Shown: positions 10,578 through 21,244, counted from the stretch's first letter. The stretch is 64,000 nucleotides of DNA from Chrysophaeum taylorii (GCA_029834535.1 JAQMWT010000489.1:1-64000), one strand, 5' to 3'. Notes: a model not told the origin generated them from the sequence alone. Translations and numbers: made by a program.

Positions 10578-12381
10578 AGAGACCCGAGTCGGGAAAGGCG
10601 GACTCGTAGAGAACGCGGGCCTTGTGGGTGTTTCCGTTGGTCTCGACGAGGAGCTTGGCGTAGTTCTGGGCCACCCGTCTGTAGAAGTCGTGGGTTTGGC
10701 CGCAGGACTTTGTGAGGACGCGGAGGGCCTCCTCGTACTTGATGGCGGCGTCGAGGTAGTTTCGGGTGAAGACGAGGGAGTTGGCGAGGTTGAAGAGCGT
10801 GCAGCCGACCGAGCAGGAGTCGGCGCCGAGGGCGTCCGAACGGATCTTGGCGGCCTGGCGGTACAAGTCGGCCGCCTCGGAGCGCGCCGAGCCGCGGAGG
10901 CTGGCGACGAGGCCCATGTTGTGGATGATCTGGCCGAGGATGGCGTTGCGCTTGAGCATGGCCTTGGAGGCCTTTTCGAGGACGTCGGCGGCCTTGTTGA
11001 GCTGGCCGGCGTAGGCGAGAGCGAGGCCGAGGGCGTCGCACATGGCCGCGTTTTCGAGGCTGTCGCCGCCGCGGGCGGCGTGGAGGTCGACGGCCTGGTT
11101 GAGGATGCGAGAGGCGCGGTGGTACCGGCCCGTCTCGGCGAGCGCGACGCCGAGCTTGTGGTAGGCGCGCGCGACGTCGAGGGCTACTGCGCCCGACGAC
11201 GACGACGACGACGATTCTCGTTGCGACGACGACGACGCCTGGTGGCCCAGGAGGGCGACGAGTCGTTCCCGCAGCGGGACGCTCGCCTTGAAATCCCCGA
11301 CGCTCTCGGCGAGCGCGGCGAGACCGGCGACGAGGCAGGGGTCGTCGCGAGTCCTGACCCTTTCGCATATCGCGACGCAGGCCTCGGGCCCCCGGAGCAA
11401 GCCGTTTTCGACGATGAGATCGGCGAGGGCGATTTTCTTTTCCAACGAGCCGGCGAGGTCGTCCTCCAGGAAGGACCTGAACTTGGTGAAGAGGCTCTGG
11501 CACTGGAGTCGCGTCGTAAAGTCGTGGATCGCGGAGAGCGTGATCTGGAGCTCGCAGACGAAGGATCCGCCGCCCTTGGGGAACTGGACGCGCAACAAGA
11601 TCGCGAGGTCGCGGTAGTTGGTGTGGGTCGGCTCGCTAAACCGATTCCGCAGCCTGACGATGGTGAACGACGAGGAGTCCTTCGCCGCCGCGGCTTTGAC
11701 GTGCTCGACCATCGCTTTGACGTGCTCGGGGGTGTCGAGCCAGACGCGAGCCCCCACCATGTCGTGGATCCACGACAAGGCTGGGCCCGGGGACCGCGCC
11801 GAGTAGAGCCGATCGGCCTTCTCGCAGGCCTTGGCCTGCGATTTGACGCGCAACGCCAAGTTGTTGTCAGAGTGATGATGGTCGACGTTCGCGAGAATGC
11901 CCGCGACGAGCGTTTTGAAGGTCGCGGCCATGCGTTTGGCCGCGTCGATCAAATCGTCGATCGAGCTCACCACAACCCCCGTCGGGGTTTGCTGGCGGAA
12001 CTCGGCTGCAAAGTGTCCTGACGTCGTCTCGAGGGCGTCGACCGTCTCGATCGATTCGACGATCGTCTTCGACTCGATTTTTTCGTAGATTCCTGCGACC
12101 CGATCCCGGTACCATTTCAGAAACCAGAGGTCCCCGAACAAGTGGATCGTTTCGGGGTGGACGCTCTGGACCGTCGTCGGGATCGGGGGGTCGAAGCTCG
12201 GCGGCCGGGGCGTGGCCTCCTTGAAGGAGGAGGAGGAGGAGGAGGAGTGCACTTCTTCAACTTCTTCTATTTCTTCGGGGGGAGGTGGTCTCGCGCGAGT
12301 TGCCTCTGATGGCGGCGGCGACAGCTCGAAGTCTAATGCTTTGCTGAGCTCGAGGATCGTCATAATAATAATCACGACCAC
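6841..12381 (-). CDS. RelA/SpoT-like - TPR - protein kinase - leucine-rich repeat protein
   Basis: One uninterrupted frame of 1,846 codons; an ATG six codons in (12363) is an alternative start. Residues about 160-285 resemble the RelA/SpoT nucleotidyltransferase fold (RVKSQAKACEKADRL, HDMVGARVW, NYRDLAILL, CELQITL). Residues about 350-600 are helical TPR-like repeats (LGVALAETGRYHRASRILNQ). A poly-Asp tract (GTC repeats on the plus strand, 10501-10575) follows. A kinase domain (about 790-1230) has GSGQFGMVH, VAMKSL, HQDIKPDN, the activation-loop start TDYGL in place of DFG, and GSPAYMSPEAL. Residues about 1370-1810 are LRRs of the form LKVLVLAFCSQLGGDL. Likely a cytosolic signalling scaffold. 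Whether the RelA-like part makes (p)ppGpp is unknown. The 5' end lies 18 bases from a divergent F-box gene. Confidence 0.85.
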
Positions 12382-12399
12382 GACATAACGATATCCTAT

Positions 12400-13536
12400 A
12401 TGGTATCTTTTCCGCGGGACGTTAGGATGACGTATTGGTTATGGTCCTCCAGAACCGCAAGGCGCACCCCTTTTCTGACCAAGGTGAGCGACGACGTCCT
12501 CGTCCAGATCCTCGCATACGGCGACCTCGGAGCCCTCGGAACCCTCGCGACCAACCGGCGCTCGGCGTCGCAGCTTCGCGACCTCGCCATCGACAAATGG
12601 GTGCGGCAGCGGCTTTTTGTCGAACGCGCCAAGCTCGCCGTTTTGAGCGGGGGCCGCGTACACCTGTTGCTCGATACCCTGTGGGTCTCGACGCCCGCCC
12701 CACACGACGACGTGCTCTTCGTGGCGCGCGCCGGGCGTTCGCTAGTCGCGATCACGGCCCGCTCGGAAACGCTCGCGTTCGACCCGTCGACGTGGCGCTA
12801 CCGACGGCTCCCTGGCCCCGCGGTCGACGCGACGGCCGCGTGCACGGCCTGGCGAGACGGGGTCTTTCTCGCGCACCGCGACGCGGCCTTCTGGTTCGAC
12901 GGCCTGACGTGGACGCCGCTGCCCGCGCCGCCGCGTCCCGTCGACCGAGCCTCGTGTTCCGTCGTCGACGACGCAGTCTACGTCGCCGGAGGGCCCTGGC
13001 TCCAGTGCTTCGCCGACGGCGTCTGGGCCCTCCGGGCGCCGCTCCCCGCGCCCCTCTGGGAGTCGGTCGCAGCGACCCACGATCGACGCCTCTTCGTATT
13101 AGCGGGCAAGGCCGAACCCGAGGCTGCGCGCGTCGGCGCCGTCTACGTCTACGACCCGTGCTGCGACGCCTGGAGTTCGAGCCCGGCCCTCCCGCTGCGG
13201 CGCCGCGTCGCCTCGCTCGCCTTCAACGATCGCCTCTTTGTCTTCGACGCGACGAAAACCGCGTCGTCGAGGCGCTTCGACGACGACGACGACGACGAAG
13301 CTCCCGTAGGGCCCTCGCTCTGCCTAGACGAGCCGAAATTCCAGTGGAGGACCCTCGACGCTGTCCTCCACCCCTCCAAGCTCCGCCTCGCCGACAACCT
13401 TCTCGCCGCCACGACCGGCGGCGCCCTTCCCTTTCTCCCTCCCGTGGACGACGACGCCCCCCTCGCCTACTTTCCGACGACCGATCTCCGGCGCGCGCCC
13501 GCCCCGCCACTCCAGGCGGTCATCGACCTTACCTAG
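12400..13536 (+). CDS. F-box / kelch-repeat protein
   Basis: 378 codons; ATG at 12427 is an alternative start. Residues about 27-75 (TKVSDDVLVQILAYGDLGAL, then RRSASQLRDLAIDKWVRQRL) fit an F-box, which binds Skp1 in SCF ubiquitin ligases. The rest forms kelch-like blades: AVYVAGGPWLQCFADGVW, RLFVLAGKAEPEAARVGAVY, VYDPCCDAWSSSPALPL, RLFVFDATK. Kelch propellers select the substrate. A poly-Asp run (GAC repeats, about 13280-13299) sits between late blades. It starts 18 bases from the divergent kinase-LRR gene, and its stop overlaps the convergent oxygenase gene by 8 bases. Substrate unknown. Confidence 0.75.
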   Translation: MVSFPRDVRMTYWLWSSRTARRTPFLTKVSDDVLVQILAYGDLGALGTLATNRRSASQLRDLAIDKWVRQRLFVERAKLAVLSGGRVHLLLDTLWVSTPAPHDDVLFVARAGRSLVAITARSETLAFDPSTWRYRRLPGPAVDATAACTAWRDGVFLAHRDAAFWFDGLTWTPLPAPPRPVDRASCSVVDDAVYVAGGPWLQCFADGVWALRAPLPAPLWESVAATHDRRLFVLAGKAEPEAARVGAVYVYDPCCDAWSSSPALPLRRRVASLAFNDRLFVFDATKTASSRRFDDDDDDEAPVGPSLCLDEPKFQWRTLDAVLHPSKLRLADNLLAATTGGALPFLPPVDDDAPLAYFPTTDLRRAPAPPLQAVIDLT

Positions 13537-14506
13537 TATCATCATCATCATCATCATCATCACGACGAGGCTCCTTTTTGATTGGGAGGTAGTCGGGGGT
13601 GGGGCGCATGAGGCCGAGTCGGGTCATGAGGTAGTCGCCCGCCTTGATCTTGTTGTACTTGATAGGTTCGGCATCGCCGCTCAGAATCCCGGGGTCAATC
13701 GTGGCGTCAAAGTTGACGTTCGCAAAGACGGGAATCGCAAAGCGATCGGGCGAGGGCTCACGCACGGCGTTGACGCGGTGGGGCGTCGAGAGATAGGCGT
13801 CGTTGGACCACCGGGCCATCATGTCGCCGAGGTTGACGAGAAACGCGCCCTTCCTCGGCGGCACCGCGACCCACTCTTCGCTCCCCCGCGGCTTGACCTC
13901 GAGGCCCGGAACCTCGTCGTGCAGCAGCATCGTCACAAAGCCCGCGTCGGTGTGTTCGCCGCACCCCACGCCCTCCGTCTCGTCTGGCGACGAAGGATAC
14001 CGCAGCAAGACCATTCCGGCCGACGGATCCGTCATCTGCTCGACGAAAAACGTCTCCTCGATCCCCAGCGACAGCGCCAACGCCCGTGCCACGAGCCGCG
14101 CCGCCTCGACGGTAGCCGCGAAGTACTTTTTCATGACGTCTCTCCACTCGTCCCCGAGCGGCGGCCACTGGTTCCCGCCCCTCATCGGACCCTCGCCCTC
14201 CCGGCCGATCGTGAAGCTCTCCTTGATTTCCTGTGGTCCTGGCTTGCAGTTGTGCTTCCCGCTCGCGAGCGAGTTGTATCCGCGATAACTCTTCGACTGC
14301 GAAGCGTCCAGCCTCTCTTTCTCGGCGAGCGGCAAAGCGAACAACGCGCGACAACGCGCCAACGCCTCCTCCATCAAGCCCTCGTCCACGCCGTGTCCCG
14401 TCGCGTAGAAGAACCCCCACTCGCAACACGCCTCGCGCACCAACCCCGCCACCGCCGCCTTGCCGCCAACTCCGCGCATCGCGGACAGGTCAATCACAGG
14501 GACCAT
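13529..14506 (-). CDS. 2-oxoglutarate/Fe(II) oxygenase, isopenicillin N synthase-like family
   Basis: 325 codons from ATG at 14506. The N-terminal block VPVIDLSAMRG and CCEWGFFYATGHGV is the DIOX_N region of this family. The catalytic core has the iron triad H185-x-D187 (GEHTDAG) and H243 (STPHRV), and the 2-oxoglutarate-binding Arg255 (DRFAIP, family RxS variant). Length is typical (about 310-360). Enzymes of this group hydroxylate or desaturate small molecules; the substrate cannot be read from sequence. The extreme C-terminus is a poly-Asp run from GAC repeats, a feature shared with other genes here. The 3' end overlaps the convergent F-box gene by 8 bases. Confidence 0.88.
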   Translation of the reverse strand: MVPVIDLSAMRGVGGKAAVAGLVREACCEWGFFYATGHGVDEGLMEEALARCRALFALPLAEKERLDASQSKSYRGYNSLASGKHNCKPGPQEIKESFTIGREGEGPMRGGNQWPPLGDEWRDVMKKYFAATVEAARLVARALALSLGIEETFFVEQMTDPSAGMVLLRYPSSPDETEGVGCGEHTDAGFVTMLLHDEVPGLEVKPRGSEEWVAVPPRKGAFLVNLGDMMARWSNDAYLSTPHRVNAVREPSPDRFAIPVFANVNFDATIDPGILSGDAEPIKYNKIKAGDYLMTRLGLMRPTPDYLPIKKEPRRDDDDDDDDTR

Positions 14507-15627
14507 CTGCAGGTACCCGAGAAGGTACCCGAGAAGCGTACACGACGTTTGTCCTAACTACTAATCGACAGATGTTTGTCTGTCTGTCTGTTTGTTTGTC
14601 TGTCTTTAAAATGTCGACTGCTAAGAGGGGGGGGTGTGTGTGGGGTGTCTGTCTGTCTGTTTGTCCCTCGATTTAGGGTAAGGATCAGGTTGACGCGAGA
14701 GTAAGGATCAGGTAGAAGCGAGAGCCAGACAGTGATCCTCCAAGCCGTCTACGGCGACCTCGCAGACTATTTCCACGACCCGCGGCGGCTCTTTCAGCGC
14801 GCCATTCTCTCGCCCCGTCGAAACGATGTTGTCGATGCTGACAACGTGCGCATGACCTCGGCCTTTTTTCCCCGGAGACGAGGCGTCGGAGTTCTTTTCG
14901 ACCGACTAGGTTGGGTCGGAAGACGACGCCTCGCTCTTTACAGTCGAGTTTTGAACTCCCTGACAACCAACGGCATGCTGACTTTGATCGCGAGCTTAAA
15001 GTCTTCGCAACCTCGACCCGTCGCACGGCCACTGCAACGGTACCAGATACATGATCGATCGTGTCGTTGTCACCGAGGCTCCTCCAACCTGTATCGCTTA
15101 AGGCCCGCCGACGCCAAACGATCAACAAGAGCCAGGGCCAGACGCCCCGCGAGGTCGGCGTCCTCTTTCCCAAGCCCGTCTTCTGCCACGTCCAGCTCGA
15201 CGTGGCTCTCTGTCGATCGGCATCTCCGAGGATATACTCATCTGGGTCGACGACTCCACCCTACCCCACACGTGCTGCGCAATACCGATAAGCCCCCTCA
15301 CGGCGTCTACGCGCGCACTGTAGGTGAACTTACTGGAACCAGGTGAGCTTACTGGGGTTGGAGATTGGGACTAGGTGAAATTAGTGACCAGGCGAACTTA
15401 CTGGGACCAAGTGAACTTACTGGGGTTTTTAGAGTAAACTCAAAGGTTGGCGACGCGTGCGGATCAAAGCAGCTTAGATTGGCGGAGGCGAGAGCGACGA
15501 GCTCAAAGGAGTTGCTGTGAGCTAGGTGAACTTACTGACCAGGTGAACTTATACGAAACTGGGACCAGGTGAACTTACTGGGGTTAGAGATTGGGACTAG
15601 GTGAACTTACTGGCCTGCACTTGTAAT
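14507..15627 (+). mobile_element. Helitron-type helicase relic, copy D
   Basis: Begins with the inverted tail CCTAACTACTAATCGACAGA and TGTC/TTTG microsatellite units. Bases 14607-14650 hold the TGTCGACTGCTAAGAGGGGG motif. The rightward degenerate helicase follows: RAILSPRRNDVVDADN (about 14798-14846), CNGTRYMID (about 15036-15062), [19 protein letters not shown] (about 15120-15176), then QLDVALCRSASPRI. RAIL-P-ND-VD is the family's conserved block before SADS. It ends with inverted GTGAACTTACTGG motifs and CTTACTGGCCTGCACTTGT at 15608-15626. Frame breaks are numerous. Confidence 0.75.
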
Positions 15628-15663
15628 TCCGAAGCGAAGGACTCAACTGGTCGGCGCGGCAGG

Positions 15664-15819
15664 GTGATTGAGGCGAGCGAGGCGAGAGCGCGGTGTGCGA
15701 GGAGGGAGGACACGATGGCGGAGGCGAGCGAGGCGAGAGCGCGGTGTGCGAGGAGGGAGGACACGATTGCGGAGGCGAGCGAGGCGAGAGCGCGGTGTGC
15801 GAGGAGGGAGGACACGATG
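15664..15819 (+). repeat. 51-base minisatellite, three units
   Basis: Three near-identical copies of a 51-base unit containing GGCGAGCGAGGCGAGAGCGC and GTGTGCGAGGAGGGAGGACA. No spacers, so not a CRISPR array. Open in several frames only because the unit length is divisible by three. Confidence 0.9.
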
Positions 15820-16399
15820 GCGGCGACGCACGTCGTTCGCAGAGAACGGCAGAGGGAGCACCCTTGCGGTAAGAGGGCCGTTCCAGATCACGGCAGAGCC
15901 CAGCCGCCAGAATGTTGCCAGGAACGCCGCCGGGAGGTTTAGGGGCAGTTAGCGTTCCTGTAGGCGTCCTGGCGATTGATCACGGAAGTATGTCCGACCG
16001 TAGTGCCGCTCCCGGAGGCGGGCGGTGGCGGCACCGCCCTCGACATAATCATGCCCAGACAGAGGAAGTGAAAGGGTAAAATGTTAGCACGCGCGAACGT
16101 CGTCACGTCACGGGTTGTAAACCCGGGTGTCATTGGGCAGCCTACATCAAGGCACAACAACAAGTTTCAAAAGAACATAATCACTCATTGACCTCCAACG
16201 ACCGCGACGACCTCGAACCGGAAAGTTATAGACCGAGGACACTCGACCAATAACTGTTGTGACTCAACTTGTGAGACCATTTTCGACATTAATCTTCACC
16301 ACAAGATCCACGGCTTGGAGGACCTTCTTGTCCTTGGGCGGCGCGGCACAGGGCTTTGGTCGAAAGTTTATTAAGAAGGGCTAACGCTGGGGCTGTTGA
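15820..16399. other. Gene-free stretch with repeat fragments
   Basis: No convincing coding region. Bases 16317-16420 hold two pieces that recur elsewhere: CTTGGGCGGCGCGGCACAGG (also at about 18612) and GGGCTGTTGATGGGGGCTAT (also at about 28950), showing shuffled repeat debris. Confidence 0.6.
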
Positions 16400-17012
16400 T
16401 GGGGGCTATCCGTTTAATAAGTCTACGGCGACCTCGCAGACTATTTCCACGACCCGCGGCGGCTCTTTTAGCCAGCGCGCCATTCTCACGCCCCGCCGAA
16501 ACAATGCTGCCGATGCTGACAACGCGCGCATGAATGACCGCGGCCTTTCCAGGAGACGAGGCGTCGGAGTTCTTTTCAGCCGACTAGGATGGGTCGGAAG
16601 ACGACGCCTCGCTCTTTACAGTCGATTTTTCAACTCCCTGACAACCAACGGCATGCTGACTTTGAGCGCGAGCTTAAGGTGCTTAAGGTCTTCGCAACCT
16701 CGACCCGTCGCACGGCCACTGCAACGGTACCAGATACAATCGTGTCAGCTCTCTGTCGAGTCGGCAACCCTGAGGATATCCTCTTCTGGGTCGACGACTC
16801 CACCCTACCCCACACGTGCGGCGCAACACCGATAAGCCCCCTAACCGGCGTCTACACGCGCACTATCGTCTGCGCCGAGGTCCTCCTTGGGTAGCCGCCC
16901 TTACTAAGACCAGGTGAGCTTACTGGGACCAGGTAAACTTACTAAGACCAGGTGAGTTTACTAGGACCGGGTGAACTTACTGGGACGTCAACAACTTACT
17001 GGCCTGCACTTG
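16400..17012 (+). mobile_element. Helitron-type helicase relic, copy E
   Basis: Rightward copy with RAILTPRRNNAADADN, FNSLTTNGMLTL and PEDILFWVDDSTLPHTC blocks from the C-terminal helicase region, but lacking the SQGQT segment present in copies A, B, D and F. Ends in inverted GTGAACTTACTGG motifs and CTTACTGGCCTGCACTTGTC at about 16990-17009, followed by CTTACTACTAATTGG, the inverted tail motif of a neighbouring copy. Confidence 0.7.
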
Positions 17013-17639
17013 TCCTTACTACTAATTGGCTGATCAAAGGAGCTGGAGGTGACCAAGCCGACCAGAAAGAGTGACGTGGTTCACTTTCCTGCGTTCGGAT
17101 CACCGACGGCCAAGCTGTCGGACCCTCTGGGCAAGCAAAAAGTCCTGAAGGCAAAAACAAACCGCGGCCGTCGCAATGGTCGAGGACTAGAATCGTTTGG
17201 GGGGATTCAACGCGAGCCGGCGAGGATGCTCTCCCTCTCCAATGACGCAGCATGTCGATGATGCGCAAGAAACCAAGCGGGAGGGCGACAAGCGTACACG
17301 CTTCGCGTTGCTCCACCAGCGCCTCTGTAGACCCCGAATTTTACGCAACCGCAGGTCGACATGCCGCATGTTCGATTGCGGGAGAATGACCCCGCTCAAC
17401 CCTATTAGGTGCTCTACTAGAATAATAATAAGGGTTGTATCAGGGATACCAAATGAGAACGGGGTGCGGGACTGATCTCATTCGGACGGAATTTTGCGCA
17501 AGAAAGGGTGAAGGCCGTACTTCTCCGCGACGACATCGACCTTTTCCGTCACCAATTCGAGCACGTCAACAACACACCAGTATTCGAAATCGAAATGTCG
17601 ATTGATGAGGTCCTCATACCCGCCTTTATTATTGAACAA
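17013..17639. other. Gene-free stretch with a DDE-transposon-related fragment
   Basis: Bases 17050-17130 share GCGTTCGGATCACCGACGG and AAGCTGTCGGACC-type sequence with 38998-39060, downstream of the pogo-like relic, so this is a fragment of the same repeat. The remainder (17180-17639) holds no recognised gene; a 63-codon minus-strand frame at 17478-17669 overlaps the next repeat and is not supported. Confidence 0.5.
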
Positions 17640-18600
17640 GTGCAGGCCAGTAAGTTCACCTAGTCCCAATCTCTAACCCCAGTAAGTTCACCTGGCCACC
17701 TGGTCCCAGTAAGTTCACCTGGTCAGTAAGTTCACCTAGTCCAAATCTCTAACCCCAGTAAGTTCGGCGTAAACCCACTCGTGCTCACACCCACTCCTTT
17801 GAGCTCGTCGCTCTCACCCCCGCCAATCCAAGCTGCTTTGGTCCGCACGCGCCGCCAACCCTTGAGTTTACTCTAAAAACCCCAGTAAGTTCACGGTCCC
17901 AGTATTTGGCAGTAAGTTCACCGTAAGTTCACCTGGTCACTATATTCACATAGTCCCAATCTCTAACCCCAGTAAGTTCACCTTGTCCCAGTAAGTTCAC
18001 CTACAGTGCCCGTGTAGACGCCGGGAGAGGGCTTATCGGTATTGCGCAGCACGTGTGGGTTAGGGTGGAGTCGTCGACTCAGAAGAGCATATCCTCGGGG
18101 TTGCCGATCGACAGAGAGCCACGTAGAGCTGGACGTGACAGAAGACGGGCTTGGGCAAGAGGACGCCGACTTCGCGGGGCGTCTGGCCCTGGCTCTTGTT
18201 GATCGTTTGGCGTCGGCGGGCCTTAAGGGATACAGGTTGGAGGAGCCTCGGTGACACGACACGATCGATCATGTATCTGGTACCGTTGCAGTGGCCGTGC
18301 GACGGGTCGAGGTTGCGAAGACTTTAAGCTCACGATCAAAGTCAGCATGCCGTTGGTTGTCAGGGAGTTGAAAACTCGACTGTAAAGAGCGAGGCGTTGG
18401 CTTCCGACCCAACCTAGTCGGCCGATAGTCGGCCGAAAAGAACTCCGACGCCTCGTCTCCGGGAAAAAAAGGCCGCGGTCATTCATGCGCGCGTTGTCAG
18501 CATCGACAACATCGTTTCGACGGGGCGTGAGAATGGCGCGCTGAAAGAGCCGCCGCGGGTCGTGGAAACAGTCTGCGAGGTCGCCGTAGACGGCTTGGAT
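17640..18600 (-). mobile_element. Helitron-type helicase relic, copy F
   Basis: Starts ACAAGTGCAGGCCAGTAAGT, then GTAAGTTCACC motifs. The leftward degenerate helicase spans about 18000-18580 with [28 protein letters not shown] and [14 protein letters not shown] blocks. Very similar to copy A, including a CGATAGTCGGC duplication near 18420. The usual microsatellite tail is missing; the copy runs into LTR-like debris at 18601. Confidence 0.75.
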
Positions 18601-18725
18601 GACCTCCTTATCCTTGGGCGGCGCGGCACAGGGCTTTGGTTGAAAGTTTTTAAAGGTCGACTGCTAAGAGGGAGGTGTGTGCGGGGGGGGGCATGAAGGA
18701 CGTGGGTGGTTTTGTGGGGTAGGAG
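18601..18725 (+). repeat. LTR-like repeat, left half, split by the Copia element
   Basis: CTTGGGCGGCGCGGCACAGG followed by GGTCGACTGCTAAGAGGGAG, a G-rich run and CATGAAGGACGTGGGTGG, ending in AGGAG. The uninterrupted version at 40131-40230 reads straight through GTAGGAGGGATGTGCCTGAC. Here the sequence is broken after AGGAG (18721-18725) by the Copia element and resumes with AGGAGGGATGTG at 28880. Confidence 0.8.
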
Positions 18726-18920
18726 TAGAGATAGAAAATCTGAACGAGGGTTTGTACCCCCTGTTCTAGGGTTAGTTCACTTAACTTTGCCACCTTTGAT
18801 TTAAGAAAACGCTGTGTTATTCACACCGGCTGTCCTCGATGAAGAGACAGATTCGAGGACAGACTACCACTGTTCTCACACTCTGCTGAAGGGCAACACA
18901 GTTGTGATTACTGTTCTCTA
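18726..18920 (+). repeat. 5' LTR of the Copia-like element
   Basis: 195 bases beginning TAGAGA and ending TCTCTA, a 6-base inverted terminus unlike the usual TG...CA. Matches 28685-28879 with about ten substitutions. Confidence 0.92.
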
Positions 18921-18934
18921 GGTTATGGGCCCAG
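18921..18934 (+). promoter_or_regulatory. Primer-binding site for initiator Met tRNA half-molecule
   Basis: GGTTATGGGCCCAG directly abuts the 5' LTR. It is complementary to the anticodon stem-loop of eukaryotic initiator Met tRNA (CUGGGCCCAUAACC), not to its 3' end. Drosophila copia is known to prime from a tRNA cut in the anticodon loop at this same type of site. Part of the element fossil. Confidence 0.75.
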
Positions 18935-18998
18935 TCCCGGTATCAGCTGAGTCCCAGGATTCCCAGACAAGTCAAGTTCACTGACGTTCCTGAACCAA

Positions 18999-21244
18999 AA
19001 TGCCGACGAACCAAGAACTCCAGAAGGAGATAAGAGAGCAAGAAGCTCGTTTAAGAGAGCAAGAAGCTCGTATAGAAGCCAAGTACCAAAGAGACATGCA
19101 ACAGCAAGCTCAAGCGTACGAAGCTCGGCATAAACAAGATGAAGAGAGATGTTAGACAAAGAAACTCGCTTGATGGCACAAATAAGCGCTTTGTCCACCC
19201 AAGTGCAAGCAACGCACGCACCACCACCTGCCGTCGCTGCTGCGGCTCCGCCTCCCACTCCGGCTCAACAAGATCCCAAGTCCAAGGTTAACACCTTTAG
19301 TGACCCCCCCTAGCGCCGTCCTCAAGTCGATGGACAACGCCCAAGTCACACCCCAAATGCTTTCGTTTCGCGTCATGCAGTTGTTCGTCGAACATCTGAT
19401 GCCTGACACAGGTATAACTCAGTACTTCCTACAGGGCTTCTACACGTGGGAATCCGTCCTGCGCGGATCTAACGATCTCGCTGACGCTCTCCTAAGCCAC
19501 TGTATCGACGAATACGACAAGGACCCCAACAACCACTCTACCGCCTGGAACACGCAAGATTTCCAAGGCCGTTACGTGTATTACAAGGGTGTCTATAGAC
19601 CGCAAGTTCGGCAAACACTTCCTGGACGACGTCTACGAGCCAAAGCTCCAAGCACTCAAGAACCAAGACAAGGACCCGACCGATATAACAAAAGGCAAGC
19701 TATACCCGATCACCCAACCGCATCTCCAAGGAAAAGAAGCCGACTTCATCGTATATCTCCGCGAGACCGCACACCCCCTATTTCGCCGATTCCTACATGC
19801 CGGTAGCGACTCCGTCAAGCACCCAGCATACGACGAAATCGATGCACTTGGATCCTCCTACCCAATAGGACTCGAATTCGTGCTGCAAGTTCACCTCGCA
19901 CTCGATAAGCATACGGGCCAGAACCACATCCATCATGCGCATTATGTTTACAATGCCTTTCTGGACACGCCGTTCAACCCTGAAATCCATGAGCCAGCTC
20001 ACTACATCGATTACATGCGTCATGTCCAGCAGCAGCTCCGCCAGATCACCACGGACGCTTCTCTCCAACTTCCCGACAACAAGAACAAGATCCTCGAAGA
20101 AATTCACCAAATTCTTCGATTCAAGTACCCCCCAAGCTTGCTTGACTCCCGCGCCCCAACACACATCAAAGGCTTTGCACGTCTCTCTAACTGCTCGCGT
20201 ACTCCCAACGATTCGCTATTACTCGACGAAGACAAGAACGCCATCCACCACCTTCCTAAGCTCATCGCCCGCATCACCGTTATTTCAACGTTCGAGCGCC
20301 ACTTTTGGGCTCACCTCAAGCCTCACCCCACTCTTAACTTCAAGCCTTTGCGCTTTGTTACGGACTTTGGTCGTCTGCCAACAAAGGATAAAGACAACCC
20401 ACGCTTTCGCCCCCGACGTCATGGTCTCCACCTCACCGAAGACGATGATGAAACCTCACCCTCTGAAGACGAAACCCCACCGGACCCCATAGAAGCCACC
20501 GACCCCTTTGCCGTTTTTCTCGCGGAGGCCAATCTTGATCAAGAGGAAGACAATGATCTTATTCACCAACTACACGCCTACCGCAAGAAGCAAATTTCGC
20601 GGCACGTCAAAAAGCCCCCTCCAGGCAAAAAGCCTCCTAATCCTCGCTCCCCGTCTTACTACGACGTCAATGACAGTCCTAAGCCCAAGGCCACCCCTGT
20701 CACCCCACCGAAGAACAAGCACCGTCCCCGCGCTCCTCCTGTCACCCCTGACAAACGCGAGCACCCGCATCTTCGAAAGGTCACCTTCCCAACGCAACCT
20801 CATCCACCCAAACCATCTACTCCAGACCAACGCTTCAAGGTCTCCCTTCGTGAAGTTCGTCGCAAACTCCAAGCCATTCGCAATCTTAGCCAAGCCGGTC
20901 GCCAACATACGTCTAGCTCCGAGCGTATGAACAAGCTCACCAACCTCATCACCACCATTTCCGACGAGATACTTCTTTCCGAAGCCGAAGCTCACGCCGC
21001 CGAATTTCTCCAGATGCTAACGTCCGATCCCCAAGATGATCAACCTGATGAGGACGACGCCGAAACCGATGCCAATGAACAAGAAGACGAGGGACATCTC
21101 GGCTTCAATGACGATAACGGTCAGCTCGACCTCTACACCGCCGCCGTTCCCGACACCCAAGATGAAGAAGACTCCGCCGAAGCCTACGCCAAACGTCACA
21201 ATGACTACATGCGTGCTCTCCACAAAAGTCAGCTTTTTCCCTGA
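18999..21244 (+). mobile_element. gag region of the Copia-like element
   Basis: Forward coding region starting with a charged coiled-coil segment (NQELQKEIREQEARLREQEA) and continuing with a long capsid-like helical region and an acidic, Pro-rich C-terminal part. I see no zinc knuckle. A protease-like DGGAS motif lies further on at about 21.45 kb (retropepsins use D-S/T-G-A). Broken; treated as a fossil. Confidence 0.65.

Noticed and set aside
9731-11503. 590-codon leftward frame within the kinase gene
   Set aside because: Arg/Pro-rich shadow in another frame of the same gene.
15664-15819. Possible CRISPR-like array
   Set aside because: Units are contiguous 51-base tandem repeats without unique spacers, and the genome is eukaryotic.
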